64,000 nt of DNA from VRUE01 sp036379955 (GCA_036379955.1 DASVFR010000044.1:1-64000); one strand, 5' to 3'. Shown: positions 33,217 through 42,213, counted from the stretch's first letter. Numbers and translations are program-made. The notes: generated by a model from the sequence alone, not told the origin.

Positions 33217-34415
33217 GGGGCGGGACCGGGGTGTATCTCGTAGGCGTGGGCCGGAAGCGAGGCCGAGAGGGGACGGCTGGCCGGCACCGGGCGAGAGCTG
33301 CGCGCGGCCCCGCGGCGGCGCGTCCTCGCCCGGCGCGCCGACCAACGTGGCCGCACCGGCGTAGTTTCGAGCAGGGCCGGCCAGGTGTCCGTCCCGACCG
33401 TGCCGTCGATCGGCAGGCCCCGCGAGAGCTGGAAGGAGCGCACCGCGGCTGCGGTGCGCGGGCCGAAGAACCCGGTGACCGGCAGGCTCGCGCCAGCCCC
33501 GACCAGATGCTGCTGGGCCCAGACGACGAGGTCGCCGCGGCTGCCGCGCCGTAGCAGCGGCTGGCTCGCGATCGGGCGATAGCCGCCGATCGGCCCGGAA
33601 GTGCTCGCGCCCAACGCGGCCCAGCCGCTCTGGCTCGTCTCCTGCCAGTCCCACCAGCTGGGCGGCCGCCCACCGTAGCTGTCGGCGTAGCGGCGGAAGC
33701 CGATCAGCTCGCCCCGGCTCGGGCCCATGTACGTCTGGCCGAGCGGGTAGATCGGGTGGCCCCAAAGCCGGTTGAAGAGATAGGTGTGCTCGTAGACCGC
33801 GCGCACCGAGGTGCCGATCGCCCTCCAGTACATCTGCGGTTGGTCGACGGTGGCGCCGCCGGGGCCGAAGAAGACCGAGTAGGGAAAAGCCGGGTGGTAG
33901 TCGACGTAGGGGAAGCCGGCGAGCGCGAGCGGGAAGGCGGCGCCGATCCGGGCGCGCAGGGCGCGGACGTAGCTATCGGCGGCGGCGTAGCGCCCCTCAT
34001 AGCTCGCCTCGGCGTCGATCGTCAGACAGTCGGCGCCGTTGCGCACGGCCGCGGCGCCGACCCTGGCCTCGGCCAGCGGCCGCTCGCCGTAGACGAACTG
34101 CCAGGCGCAGACATCGAGCCCGCCGTGGTGCAGGGCATCGACGAGACCCGGGCTGAACTGGCTCCAGTAATCGCCGCCGTCGCCGGCCTTGACGTAGAGC
34201 GTGCCGATCCCGGCGGCCCTGGCGCGGGCGACGATGGCCGGCACGCTGCCGCCCTCGGAGCGATCGACGTACCAGATCCACATGCCGGCGAGATCGAACG
34301 GGGTCGCCGCCGCCGCGCCGACTCCCGATTCGGTTTCGCCTGCTGCCTCGGGAAGCTGCCCGGCTCCACCCGGGATCGCGCAGGCAGCGCTGGGCGTGTA
34401 CGCGAGGAGCGTCAT
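33213..34415 (-). CDS. Exported glycoside-hydrolase-like protein with peptidoglycan-binding domain
   Basis: About 400 residues. After a signal-like N-terminus (MTLLAYTPSAACA) comes a TIM-barrel-like region starting DLAGMWIWYVDRSEGG with IGTLYVKAGDGG, DVCAWQFVYG and CLTIDAEASYEGRY, resembling GH25/DUF1906-type hydrolases. Residues about 288-350 are a PG_binding_1 repeat (LLRRGSRGDLVVWAQQHL, FFGPRTAAAVRSFQ, GTVGTDTWPALL). An Arg-rich tail follows. It likely acts on or binds cell wall. The start is uncertain; GTG codons further upstream could lengthen the signal peptide. It overlaps the metalloprotease gene by 4 nt. Confidence 0.78.
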   Translation of the reverse strand: MTLLAYTPSAACAIPGGAGQLPEAAGETESGVGAAAATPFDLAGMWIWYVDRSEGGSVPAIVARARAAGIGTLYVKAGDGGDYWSQFSPGLVDALHHGGLDVCAWQFVYGERPLAEARVGAAAVRNGADCLTIDAEASYEGRYAAADSYVRALRARIGAAFPLALAGFPYVDYHPAFPYSVFFGPGGATVDQPQMYWRAIGTSVRAVYEHTYLFNRLWGHPIYPLGQTYMGPSRGELIGFRRYADSYGGRPPSWWDWQETSQSGWAALGASTSGPIGGYRPIASQPLLRRGSRGDLVVWAQQHLVGAGASLPVTGFFGPRTAAAVRSFQLSRGLPIDGTVGTDTWPALLETTPVRPRWSARRARTRRRGAARSSRPVPASRPLSASLPAHAYEIHPGPAP

Positions 34416-34538
34416 CGCAAGGAGAGTCGCCACGAGCGCCGGGCGAAACCATGGAGCCGCGGTGCGATTCGGGGGAACGGCGACTGAAAACACGTTAGCG
34501 GGAACGATGGTGAGGGTGGCGAAAATCAACCGACGCAC

Positions 34539-35729
34539 ATGTACCGGAAATGGCCCGCCAATATCTGCCCAATCGCCTTCTCGCGCAAGCTCGCGTTCAT
34601 TGCGCTCGTCGTCGTGGCCGTCGCCTTGCTGGCGCCGGCCGGGGCCGGGGCGGCACCTCCCCGGCTGCTCGCCGCCAGCCTCTCGCAGGCCGGCCGGCGC
34701 CTCGTCTTCGCCGTGCGCACCTCCCAGCCGGTCGCGCTCACGCGACTGGAGCGACGTCCCACCGCTGAGTCCCGCTTCCTCTGCCTGGATCTTCGCCGCC
34801 GGGGCGGCGAGGGCAGCCGGCGACTCTGCCTCGGCGGCAAGCCGAACGCCCACCGGCGCGCCGGCCTCGAGCTGCTCAACGCCCGCGGGCACGTGGCAGA
34901 CGCGGAGACGATCCCGGTTCGCCTCGAGCGGCCCGACCCCGACGAGCTGGTCGTCTCGCTGTTGCCCGCCGACGCCGGCCTCCTCCCCCACCGCTACCGC
35001 TGGCGCGTCCTCGCCGAGCCCGGCTGCCACCGTGGACGACGCTGCGAGGAAAGTCTGCCGGCGCGGGGCGAGCGCGTCTTCCGCCTGCGTCCGGTGCGGG
35101 CGGTGGGATGCACCGGGGGCAGCGCCGGGCTCGTCACCAACGGGCCGCGCAACCGCAAGGCGGTCGCCCTCACCTTCGATGACGGGCCGAGCGATTACAC
35201 GCCCGGCTTCCTCGACGTGCTGCGCCGCGAGCGCGTGCACGGCACCTTCTTCGAGATCGGTCAGGAGATCGGCGGGCGCGAGGCGACCCTGCGCCGCATC
35301 CTGCGAGAAGGCGACGAGATCGGCAACCACACGACCCATCACACCGAATACCCCGACTACGCCAGCATCGCGCCGACCACCTCGCTGATCGAGTCCGCCA
35401 CCCACTTCCGCCCCTGCCTCTTTCGCCCACCCGGCGGCGCGGTCGACTCGTCGGTCATAGCCGCCGCGGCCGCCGACGGGATGCGCACCGTCACCTGGGA
35501 CGTCGATCCCGCCGACTGGACGAGCCCCGGCAGCGCCGCCGTCTACAGCCGCGTGGTCGACGCGGTTCAGCCGGGCTCGATCGTGCTCATGCACGACGGC
35601 GGCGGCGATCGCTCCGGCACCCTAGCCGCGCTGCCGCGGATCATCGACACTCTGCGCGCCCGCGGCTACCGCTTCGCCACGGTCACCGAGCTGCTCGGCG
35701 AGCGGATCCTCTACCAGCCCTACGGCTGA
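34539..35729 (+). CDS. Polysaccharide deacetylase (NodB domain), exported
   Basis: A 396-residue exported enzyme that removes N-acetyl groups from peptidoglycan or another surface glycan. A signal peptide spans residues 15-38. Residues 40-190 are a Cys-containing domain with no clear family. The NodB core follows: AVALTFDDGPSDYTP with the catalytic base and metal Asp, HGTFFEIG, GNHTTHHTEYP with the His metal ligands, LFRPPGG, TWDVDPADW and IVLMHDGGG. All catalytic residues are present. It is divergent from a cell-wall-binding protein. A conserved 47-nt hairpin begins 2-3 nt after the stop. Confidence 0.93.
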   Translation: MYRKWPANICPIAFSRKLAFIALVVVAVALLAPAGAGAAPPRLLAASLSQAGRRLVFAVRTSQPVALTRLERRPTAESRFLCLDLRRRGGEGSRRLCLGGKPNAHRRAGLELLNARGHVADAETIPVRLERPDPDELVVSLLPADAGLLPHRYRWRVLAEPGCHRGRRCEESLPARGERVFRLRPVRAVGCTGGSAGLVTNGPRNRKAVALTFDDGPSDYTPGFLDVLRRERVHGTFFEIGQEIGGREATLRRILREGDEIGNHTTHHTEYPDYASIAPTTSLIESATHFRPCLFRPPGGAVDSSVIAAAAADGMRTVTWDVDPADWTSPGSAAVYSRVVDAVQPGSIVLMHDGGGDRSGTLAALPRIIDTLRARGYRFATVTELLGERILYQPYG

Positions 35730-35731
35730 CT

Positions 35732-35778
35732 AGGTGCAACGCGTTTGACGTGCATATCACGTAGAAAACGTTGCACCC
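35732..35778 (+). repeat. 47-nt dispersed hairpin, family A copy 3
   Basis: GGTGCAACG/CGTTGCACC arms with the same CG/AA internal loop. The inner stem reads TTTGACGT/ACGTAGAA: relative to copy 2 (TTCTACAT/ATGTAGAA) the CAT-ATG pairing has changed to CGT-ACG on both sides, a compensatory change that supports selection on structure. Confidence 0.85.
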
Positions 35779-35803
35779 GACTCGGAGCAGGGATACTTCC
35801 CCC

Positions 35804-36550
35804 GTGATCGTAGAGAGGACCGAGAACCCGCAGTGGCTCTCGAACGCCTACCTGGTCGCCGACGAAGCGGGCGGCACGGGCGTGCTGATCGACGGCAACG
35901 ACGACCTCGGGCCGCTCCTGGACCGCGCCGAGCGCGAGGGGATCGAGATCACCCACGTCCTGGTCACCCATCCGCACCTCGACCACGTGGCGGGGCTGGC
36001 CGAGGCGCGCGAGCGGCTCGGCGGCGTGCCGATGGTCGCCCACGCCGAGGCCGCGGCGGAGATGGACGAGGAGGTCGCGGTGACGATCGCCGACGGCGAG
36101 AAGCTGACGACGGGCGGCCTGGAGATCGAGGCGATCTCGACCCCGGGCCACGCCGCCGGCCACGTCGCCTACCTGGTCAACGGCAGCGACGTCTTCACCG
36201 CCGACGTCCTCTTCAAGGGCACCGTCGGCGGCACGATGGCGCCCGGCGCGAGCGGCTTCGAGGACCTGCGCGCCTCGGTGCTGCGCCTGCTCGAGCTGCC
36301 CGCGGAGACCGCCGTCCACCCCGGCCACCGCGAGCCGACGACGATCGGCTCCGAGCTCGACGGCAACCCCTTCGCGCGGATCTGGCGCGGCGAGGCCGAG
36401 ACCGGCGACGAGCCGGTCACCGTCTGGGGCCGCCCGGCGACGCTGAAGCTCTGGGCACCGGACTACGACGGCGGCAACAAGGCCTGGATCGTCTTCGGCG
36501 ACGACGGCACCGAGGCGATCGTCGGCGGCTCCCAGGTCGAACGCGCCTGA
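35804..36550 (+). CDS. Metallo-beta-lactamase-fold hydrolase (glyoxalase II-like)
   Basis: A 248-residue MBL hydrolase. Metal ligands are visible in LVTHPHLDHVAGL (HxHxDH), in STPGHAAGHVAYLV, and in the Asp of FTADVLFKGTVGG; PGHREPTTIG supplies the last His. Overall it resembles glyoxalase II-like or YcbL-type thioesterases. A C-terminal 50-residue extension with WGRPATLKLW and WIVFGDDGTEAIV is beta-rich and less common. GTG 35804 is preferred, since the upstream in-frame TTG falls inside the hairpin repeat. A family B hairpin follows 6 nt after the stop. Confidence 0.88.
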   Translation: MIVERTENPQWLSNAYLVADEAGGTGVLIDGNDDLGPLLDRAEREGIEITHVLVTHPHLDHVAGLAEARERLGGVPMVAHAEAAAEMDEEVAVTIADGEKLTTGGLEIEAISTPGHAAGHVAYLVNGSDVFTADVLFKGTVGGTMAPGASGFEDLRASVLRLLELPAETAVHPGHREPTTIGSELDGNPFARIWRGEAETGDEPVTVWGRPATLKLWAPDYDGGNKAWIVFGDDGTEAIVGGSQVERA

Positions 36551-36556
36551 CCGCCC

Positions 36557-36603
36557 TTCCGGTGCGCCTTATCCCCTCATAGCGGGGCAAAAGCGCACCG
36601 GAG
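36557..36603 (+). repeat. 47-nt dispersed hairpin, family B copy 2
   Basis: TCCGGTGCGC (36558-36567) and GCGCACCGGA (36593-36602) pair perfectly. The inner stem is CCCC/GGGG (36573-36576 and 36584-36587) around a 7-nt loop. It shares CCGGTGCGCCTTAT with the copy at 9748 and differs in the inner stem. Confidence 0.8.
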
Positions 36604-36721
36604 CGATCGGGGGGCTTTAGCGCTGCCCGGTCCTTCTGGACACATGTGCGATTGGACCGAGGGGGTTTTCCCACCACACTCCCCTGCCTACTTCTGACGG
36701 CCACCACCGAACGGCGGGCAC

Positions 36722-38284
36722 TTGATCCAAGCAATCACAGCCAGCGGCATCCAGGAATTCTTCTTCGACTGGTACCCGGTCTTCGGGGTCTTCTTCATGG
36801 CCTGCCTGCTCTTCGTCTTCCTGCGCCTGATGAGCTCGACGCTCGGCACGACGAAGCCGGAGACGGTGAAGGCGAGCAAGACGGCACCGGTGCTCTGGGA
36901 GGAGGTGCAGGGGGTCGACGCGGCCAAGGACGAGCTGATGGACGTCGCCGAGTGGTTGCGCGACCCCGAGCGCTTCGCCGCGCTCGGCGCCCAGCCCCCG
37001 CGCGGGGTGCTGCTCTTCGGCCCGCCAGGGACGGGCAAGACGATGCTGGCGCGGGCGGTGGCGGCGCAGGCGGGGGTCGACTTCTTCGCCGCCTCGGGCT
37101 CCAGCTTCGTCGAGATGTTCGTGGGGAGGGGTGCCGCCCGGATCCGGCGGCTGTTCAAGGAGGCGCGCAAGTCGGGTCGCGCGGTGATCTTCATCGACGA
37201 GCTCGACGCCGTGGGGGGAGCGCGCAGCGGTGGAGGCGGCGACGGCGGTTCAAGCGAGCGCGAGCAGGCGCTCAACCAGCTGCTGGTCGAGCTCGACGGG
37301 TTCGAGCGCGACCCCGGCACGGTGATCGTCATCGCCGCCTCCAACCACGTCGACAAGCTCGACCGGGCGCTGCTGCGCCCCGGTCGCTTCGACCGCCAGG
37401 TGCTGGTCTCCCCGCCCGACCGCGATGGCCGCGAGGCGATCCTGAGGTCGCACGCCAAGGGCAAGCCGCTCGGCCCCGACCTCGACCTGCGCGACGTCGC
37501 CCGCAAGACGACCGGGATGACCGGCGCGCAGCTCGCCAACGCGCTCAACGAGGGCGCGATCATCGCCGGCCGCGCCGGCCGGGCCGAGATGGCGCGCGAG
37601 GACCTCGACGAGGCGCTGCTGCGCCAGTCGGTCGGCGCGCAGCAGGCGCGCCGCCTCAACGCCGAGGAGCGCCGCATCGTCGCCTACCACGAGGCGGGCC
37701 ACGCGCTCTGCCGCCACCTGGTCGGCGGCGACCCGCCGGAGATCCTCAGCATCGTCCCGCGCGGCCCGGCGCTTGGCTTCGTCGCCTCCTCGCCGCAGGA
37801 GGACAGCTACCTGGAGTCGCGCGAGAAGCTGCAGAACGAGGTGGTGACGCTGCTTGGCGGCCGCGCCGCCGAGGAGGAGGTCTTCGGCACGTCGTTCTCC
37901 GGCGCCTCGGGCGACCTCGCCCGCGTGCACGCGGTCTGCAAGCAGATGGTCGGCGAGTTCGGGATGGGGGTCGCGCTCGATTCCGAAGGCGCGCCGCCGA
38001 TCGCGCTGCCGACCGGCGACTACGCGCTCTCCGACAGGACGCGCCGCGACGTCGACGTGGCGGCGATGATGCTGGCCCGCGACGCGCACCGGCGAGCCCG
38101 GATGCTGCTTGCCGCCAACCGGCGCTGCCTCGACGACCTGGCCGCCGCCGCGCTCGAGCGCGAGACGCTGAGTCGCGAGGAGCTCGACGGGATCTTCGCC
38201 GCGCACGAGCTGCACCGGGGCGAGGACATGGGCGCGCTCGAGCGCGCCGTCGCGCTCGCCTCCGAATCCGCCGAGCCGAGGTAG
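36722..38284 (+). CDS. FtsH-like AAA+ membrane metalloprotease, short form
   Basis: A 520-residue ATP-dependent protease. It has a single N-terminal TM helix (about 14-36) instead of the usual two helices with a periplasmic domain. AAA+ motifs: Walker A GPPGTGKT, pore loop FVEMFVGRGAAR, Walker B VIFIDELDAVG, and SRH RPGRFDRQV. The zinc site HEAGH is at about residue 320, with a late acidic ligand expected near GASGDLARV. It probably degrades membrane or misfolded proteins. The start is TTG 36722. Shorter than canonical FtsH (about 600-700), so a specialised paralogue is likely. Confidence 0.88.
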   Translation: MIQAITASGIQEFFFDWYPVFGVFFMACLLFVFLRLMSSTLGTTKPETVKASKTAPVLWEEVQGVDAAKDELMDVAEWLRDPERFAALGAQPPRGVLLFGPPGTGKTMLARAVAAQAGVDFFAASGSSFVEMFVGRGAARIRRLFKEARKSGRAVIFIDELDAVGGARSGGGGDGGSSEREQALNQLLVELDGFERDPGTVIVIAASNHVDKLDRALLRPGRFDRQVLVSPPDRDGREAILRSHAKGKPLGPDLDLRDVARKTTGMTGAQLANALNEGAIIAGRAGRAEMAREDLDEALLRQSVGAQQARRLNAEERRIVAYHEAGHALCRHLVGGDPPEILSIVPRGPALGFVASSPQEDSYLESREKLQNEVVTLLGGRAAEEEVFGTSFSGASGDLARVHAVCKQMVGEFGMGVALDSEGAPPIALPTGDYALSDRTRRDVDVAAMMLARDAHRRARMLLAANRRCLDDLAAAALERETLSREELDGIFAAHELHRGEDMGALERAVALASESAEPR

Positions 38285-38297
38285 CATCTCGCTACCG

Positions 38298-39188
38298 GTG
38301 GCGTACCTCGACGAGGACCCCAACTACTACTTCCCGCCCGGCCGCTCGATGGCCCGCCGGGTGCACGGCGAGCGCGCCGTCGGCCTGCTCTACGGCCAGC
38401 GGGCGCTGCTGATCGGGGCCCTGGAGCCGCTCACCTACACGGGCACGATGCTGAGCACCCGCTCCGCCGACCGACCCTTCCAGCGGCTCGCGCGCACGGC
38501 GAAGATCCAGGAGACGATCCTGCTCGGCACCCGCGAGGAAGCCGATAAGGCACTTGCGGTGGTCGAGCGCCTGCACCAGCGGGTCAAAGGGGATCTGCCC
38601 GAGGCCGCCGGTACGCATCCTGCGGGAACGCCTTACTCGGCCTTCGATCCCGAGCTGATGCTCTGGACGCTCGCCGTGATCGCCGACTCGGGGCGGGCGA
38701 TGTACGAGGCGATGGTGCGACCGCTGAGCGAAGCCGAGCGCGAGGACCTCTGGCAGGACTACGTCCGCTTCGGCGAGCTCTTCGGGCTGCCGCGCGGCGA
38801 CGTGCCCGGCAGCTACCGCGAGTTCAGCGCCTGGTGGGAGGAGAGGATGTCCTCACCCGACCTGCAGGCGACCGACCACGGCCTGGAGATGGCGCCGCTC
38901 GTCGCCTTCCACCAGCCGGTGCCGGCGCCGGCGCGCGGGAACATCGTCGCCCAGAACCACATCATCAAGGGCACGCTGCCGCCACGGGTGCGCGAAATCT
39001 TCGGCATCCGCTGGGGGCGCGGCCACGGGGCCCTCTACCGGGCGATGACCGCCGGGCACCGCCGCGCCCGCCGCTTCTTCCCCCACCAGGTCCGGCGCGG
39101 CCGCAACGACGTCTTCTTCGACGTGGTGACGGAGACCGAGCGCCGGCGCGGCGGCACCCGCACCCCGCGGCTGCGGGTCAGCGACTGA
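38298..39188 (+). CDS. MpaB/Lcp-family (DUF2236) oxygenase-like protein
   Basis: A 296-residue all-helical protein of the DUF2236 family, which includes latex-clearing protein and fungal MpaB. Landmarks: SMARRVHGERAVGLLYGQRALLIGALEP at the start, DRPFQRLARTAKIQETILLGT, VERLHQRVKG with a candidate heme-ligand region, and DPELMLWTLAVIADSG. Members bind heme and oxidise C=C bonds; the substrate here is unknown. GTG start, 13 nt after the FtsH-like stop, suggests co-transcription. The end overlaps the convergent paralogue gene by 11 nt. Confidence 0.85.
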   Translation: MAYLDEDPNYYFPPGRSMARRVHGERAVGLLYGQRALLIGALEPLTYTGTMLSTRSADRPFQRLARTAKIQETILLGTREEADKALAVVERLHQRVKGDLPEAAGTHPAGTPYSAFDPELMLWTLAVIADSGRAMYEAMVRPLSEAEREDLWQDYVRFGELFGLPRGDVPGSYREFSAWWEERMSSPDLQATDHGLEMAPLVAFHQPVPAPARGNIVAQNHIIKGTLPPRVREIFGIRWGRGHGALYRAMTAGHRRARRFFPHQVRRGRNDVFFDVVTETERRRGGTRTPRLRVSD

Positions 39189-39966
39189 CGCTGCAGGGTT
39201 CGAGGAACGTCGCCCTGAGTTCGGTGCCGTCCTTGAAGTCGAATTCGCCGCGGGCCTGGAGGCGGCCCCCGACGCAGCTGGCGTTGATGTAGCTGTAGCG
39301 CTTGCCCTTGTAGGTCCAGTGCCTGCCGATCTTCAGGTGGCCGGCGAGCGGGATGCCGTTGCCCCCGGCGATCGGCGGTATGTGCGCCTCCGTCCGGTAT
39401 CCGTAGCGGCCCTTGTGGATCCGTTCGATCACGATCGGGATCACGAACGCCACCGGCGCCGGAACCGTGGTGTAGAAGTGGGCGAAGACGGTCGGGTTGC
39501 CGCCCTTCTTCGGCCCGTTGAAGAGCGTGATCGGCGAGGAGACCGGGATCGGAGCCTGTTCGGGGAAGACGACCACGCCGCGGCCGAAGCCCTTGCCGAC
39601 GATCGCCCCGGGGCAATTGCGGCGCGCGACTGGAACTGTGGTCGCCTGCAGTTTCGCCGACGTGCAGACCGGCAGGCCGGTGGTCACGACCGAGCCGTGC
39701 TTGTCGAATTCGAGGTTGATGTCTTCGATCACGGGCGGGTAGGCGCCGGACTTGGTGCTGACCTTGCCGCCCCCGTGGATCTCCACCGGGGCAAAGCGGT
39801 CGCGCGGCAGCCGCTTCGGGGTGACGCCCCCCTCGGCGTGGACGACGATGTCCCCGACGGAGACCGTGACCTTCACGGCGCTCGCGGTGGCCGCCGCGAC
39901 GAGCACGGCGACGCAGCAAGCAACCAGCGCCAGGGCCCTCCTTCTAGCGCGGCGGCTCAGGGTCAT
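39178..39966 (-). CDS. Exported protein, tandem paralogue 1
   Basis: A 262-residue protein with an N-terminal signal (LALVACCVAVLVAAATASA). It is clearly homologous to the next gene along its length: shared SPITLFNGPKKGGN, IVGKGFGRGVVVFPEQ, EFDKHGS and YSYINASC segments. The fold looks all-beta; function unknown. It lies 15 nt downstream of its paralogue and is probably co-transcribed. I recall such exported paralogues from Solirubrobacterales genomes but cannot name a function. Confidence 0.75.
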   Translation of the reverse strand: MTLSRRARRRALALVACCVAVLVAAATASAVKVTVSVGDIVVHAEGGVTPKRLPRDRFAPVEIHGGGKVSTKSGAYPPVIEDINLEFDKHGSVVTTGLPVCTSAKLQATTVPVARRNCPGAIVGKGFGRGVVVFPEQAPIPVSSPITLFNGPKKGGNPTVFAHFYTTVPAPVAFVIPIVIERIHKGRYGYRTEAHIPPIAGGNGIPLAGHLKIGRHWTYKGKRYSYINASCVGGRLQARGEFDFKDGTELRATFLEPCSVSR

Positions 39967-39981
39967 TAGCCCGGCGCGGCG

Positions 39982-40788
39982 CTACTTGCGCACCTTGCAG
40001 GGGAGCAGGAAGGTGGCCTTGAACACGTCACCGACCTCTTCCTGCTGCTTCTGGGTGTATTCGGGCCCCGTTTTGAAGTTGAATTCGCCGTGGACGAGGA
40101 AGTGACCGGTGGCGCAGCGGGCGTTGATGTAGCTGTGCTTCTGGCCCTTGTAGCTCCATTTGACCCCGACTTTCGCCGAGCCGGAGATCGGGTGTCCGTA
40201 GCCGCCGGCGATCTTCGGGATCTTGACCTTGACCCGGTACCCGTAGACGCCCCGGTGGATTTTTTCGATCACGATCGGGACGATGAAGGTCGCCGGTCCG
40301 GGATAGTCGAGGTGGGCGTGGGCGATGATCGTGTCGTTGCCGCCCTTCTTCGGACCGTTGAAGAGGGTGATCGGCGAGCCGACTTTGATCGGGCCCTGTT
40401 CGGGGAACTTGACGACGGCGTTGCCGAAGCCCTTGCCGACGATCGCGTCGCCGCAAGCGCGCCGCGCGGCGGGCACGTCCGTGGCGACGAGTTTGCCCTG
40501 CGTGCAGACCGGAAGCCCGGTGGTATCGAGGGCGCCGTGCTTGTCGAATTCGAGCACGAATTCGTCGAGGATCGGGGGCAGCTCGCCCGAGGCGGTAGAG
40601 AGTTTGCCGCCGCCGTGCGTGACGATCGGCGCGTTGACGTTCTTGGGCAGCGCGCTCGGTTCGAAGCCGCCTTCGGTGTCGAGGATGAGATCGCCGACGA
40701 TGAGGTGCTGCTTGAACGAGCTCGCGGTGGCGACCGCCGCGACGACGAGCATCCCGAGCACAATCCCCACAAAGACCCTCTTACGCAT
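39982..40788 (-). CDS. Exported protein, tandem paralogue 2
   Basis: A 268-residue protein with a signal peptide (VFVGIVLGMLVVAAVATAS), homologous to the downstream gene. Shared blocks include LILDTEGGF, LEFDKHGALDTTGLPVC, IVGKGFGNAVVKFPEQGP and SPITLFNGPKKGGN. Conserved Cys residues (in LPVC, RRAC, INARC, LLPC) could form two disulfides. Predicted all-beta and secreted; function unknown. It is divergent from a small zinc-ribbon gene. Confidence 0.75.
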   Translation of the reverse strand: MRKRVFVGIVLGMLVVAAVATASSFKQHLIVGDLILDTEGGFEPSALPKNVNAPIVTHGGGKLSTASGELPPILDEFVLEFDKHGALDTTGLPVCTQGKLVATDVPAARRACGDAIVGKGFGNAVVKFPEQGPIKVGSPITLFNGPKKGGNDTIIAHAHLDYPGPATFIVPIVIEKIHRGVYGYRVKVKIPKIAGGYGHPISGSAKVGVKWSYKGQKHSYINARCATGHFLVHGEFNFKTGPEYTQKQQEEVGDVFKATFLLPCKVRK

Positions 40789-40843
40789 CCTGCCTCCCAG
40801 TTCCCATTTCCCCGATCAACATAGCGAGGAGCCCGAAGTTTCC

Positions 40844-41137
40844 ATGTTAAGGCCCGAAGGCGTTTCAAGCGACGTCCGCTGGTGGGCGATGCGGCCCGCC
40901 CAGAACCGCAAGCCGGCGACCTACCGCTGCCCGCTCTGCGGCAACCGCCTGCCCGCCCTCAGCGAGCACTTCCTGATCGTCCCCGAAGGCGATTCCTCGC
41001 GCCGCCGCCACGCCCACACCGCGTGCGTCCTCGCCGCCCGCAAGGCCGGTCGCCTGCCCACCGAGGAAGAGTGGCGCGACGCCCAGCCGCGCGTACCCTC
41101 GCTCTGGCGACGGCTGCAAGGCCGACTTTGGCGGTAG
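40844..41137 (+). CDS. Small zinc-finger-like protein
   Basis: A 97-residue protein. A CPLC pair near residue 29 and HAHTAC near residue 56 could bind zinc in an HNH-like or treble-clef arrangement (RHAHTACVLAARKAGR). A TEEEWRDA segment and a basic C-terminus follow. ATG 40844 is chosen as the first Met after the divergent promoter; the longer open frame upstream is antisense to the paralogue gene. It might bind nucleic acid; no firm function. Confidence 0.6.
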   Translation: MLRPEGVSSDVRWWAMRPAQNRKPATYRCPLCGNRLPALSEHFLIVPEGDSSRRRHAHTACVLAARKAGRLPTEEEWRDAQPRVPSLWRRLQGRLWR

Positions 41138-41146
41138 ACGACCGCT

Positions 41147-41842
41147 TCAGGCCACGGCAATCCCAAGCTGCCCCTCGATTCTCTCGATCACCTTCCTGGT
41201 TCGGGAGCCGGTGAAGGCGGCGACTCGGACGGCGTCTCCCATCGTGCTCTTGCGCAGGTCATTGACGTCGTCGCGAACGTCCCAGAGAGCCTTCGCGATC
41301 GACCGTCTGGTCAGATCCTCCGGCAGGCGCTCGTCGAACTCGTCGAAGAGCCGCTCGCCAAGGAGGTCCGCAACCGGTGGGTTCCCGGCGATCGCCCTTT
41401 CGGCCGTCGCGAGGTCACCGGCGACCTCCCAGAGGACCAGCATGTGCGCGGCCACCTGATCGTCCGTCAGCTCCACCTCGTGGAAATCCGCGAGATCGCA
41501 AATCACGGCCGCTTCGCAATAGAGGTCCGCGACCTGATTCGCGGCGGCCGCAAACGGTCCCAGCGCAATGGCGGCAAGCGCGAGTCGCCTCCTTCGCTTG
41601 CGGGCGGTGACGTAGACCTCGCGCCGCGACCGATCGTCCTCCAGCTCGTCGTCGCGTACGGCCCGCACCATGGAGAGCAGGAAGAACTCGACGCTGAGGG
41701 ACTCCTCGCCACCGTCGAGCATTCCCCGAAATCCACGAAGTCCGTCCCCCGCCATCTGCGCCGGCACCGAGGTCGCGGTCTTCTTCAGCGCTTCAGCGCC
41801 GACGCGAAGGGCCTTTTCCTGAAGCCGATCCCTGAGCCCCAT
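41147..41842 (-). CDS. Hypothetical helical protein, last gene of the chaperone/FtsK locus
   Basis: A 231-residue protein, mostly helical. Residues about 87-103 (LALAAIALGPFAAAANQ) are hydrophobic enough for a short membrane or buried helix, after a basic ARKRRRR stretch. No family recognised. It starts 2 nt after the preceding gene, so it belongs to the eleven-gene operon. As one of two unknown genes directly after an effector-like gene, it could be an immunity or accessory protein. Confidence 0.6.
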   Translation of the reverse strand: MGLRDRLQEKALRVGAEALKKTATSVPAQMAGDGLRGFRGMLDGGEESLSVEFFLLSMVRAVRDDELEDDRSRREVYVTARKRRRRLALAAIALGPFAAAANQVADLYCEAAVICDLADFHEVELTDDQVAAHMLVLWEVAGDLATAERAIAGNPPVADLLGERLFDEFDERLPEDLTRRSIAKALWDVRDDVNDLRKSTMGDAVRVAAFTGSRTRKVIERIEGQLGIAVA

Positions 41843-41844
41843 GA

Positions 41845-42213
41845 CTATTCCCCGCGGGTCAGCAGATTCGCCGCCTCGGCCAGCCTCCCCGGTGGAGGCT
41901 GCGCCGCTCGAAAGTCGCGCTCGCGCGCATGCTCGAGCAGGGCGGCCTCGGGCAGGACGTCGTGGACTTCGAGGTAGTAGGCGAGCTCCTGCGGCCAGAT
42001 CCACTCGCCGTCGCTCAGGTAGCCGAGAGGGACGGCGACCGGCGCCGCCGGGTCAAGCCGATCCTCGCGCAGGCCGGAGGCCTGCAGGACGACCCCTCCG
42101 CCTCGCAGGAATTCGAGGAGCCTGGCCTTCAACGTCGCTTCCTCGCAGCGCTTCAGCTCAGGCTTCAGCGCCAGCCCTCCCTCCTGCTCGCTCCACAGAC
42201 TCGCGATCTTCAT
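41845..42213 (-). CDS. Hypothetical protein, candidate immunity or adaptor
   Basis: A 122-residue cytoplasmic-looking protein (MKIASLWSEQEGG, GGGVVLQASGLREDR, GYLSDGEWIWPQELAYYLEVHDV). The central part resembles small alpha/beta proteins without a named family. It follows the effector-like gene by 4 nt, the usual place for an immunity gene. ATG 42213 is chosen because codons upstream overlap the neighbour. Confidence 0.6.
   Translation of the reverse strand: MKIASLWSEQEGGLALKPELKRCEEATLKARLLEFLRGGGVVLQASGLREDRLDPAAPVAVPLGYLSDGEWIWPQELAYYLEVHDVLPEAALLEHARERDFRAAQPPPGRLAEAANLLTRGE

Noticed and set aside
32128..33765. A 545-residue version of the metalloprotease
   Set aside because: The extra N-terminus overlaps the glycoside-hydrolase-like gene in another frame and is Arg/Pro-rich noise. 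GTG 33216 gives a signal peptide and a 4-nt coupled overlap.
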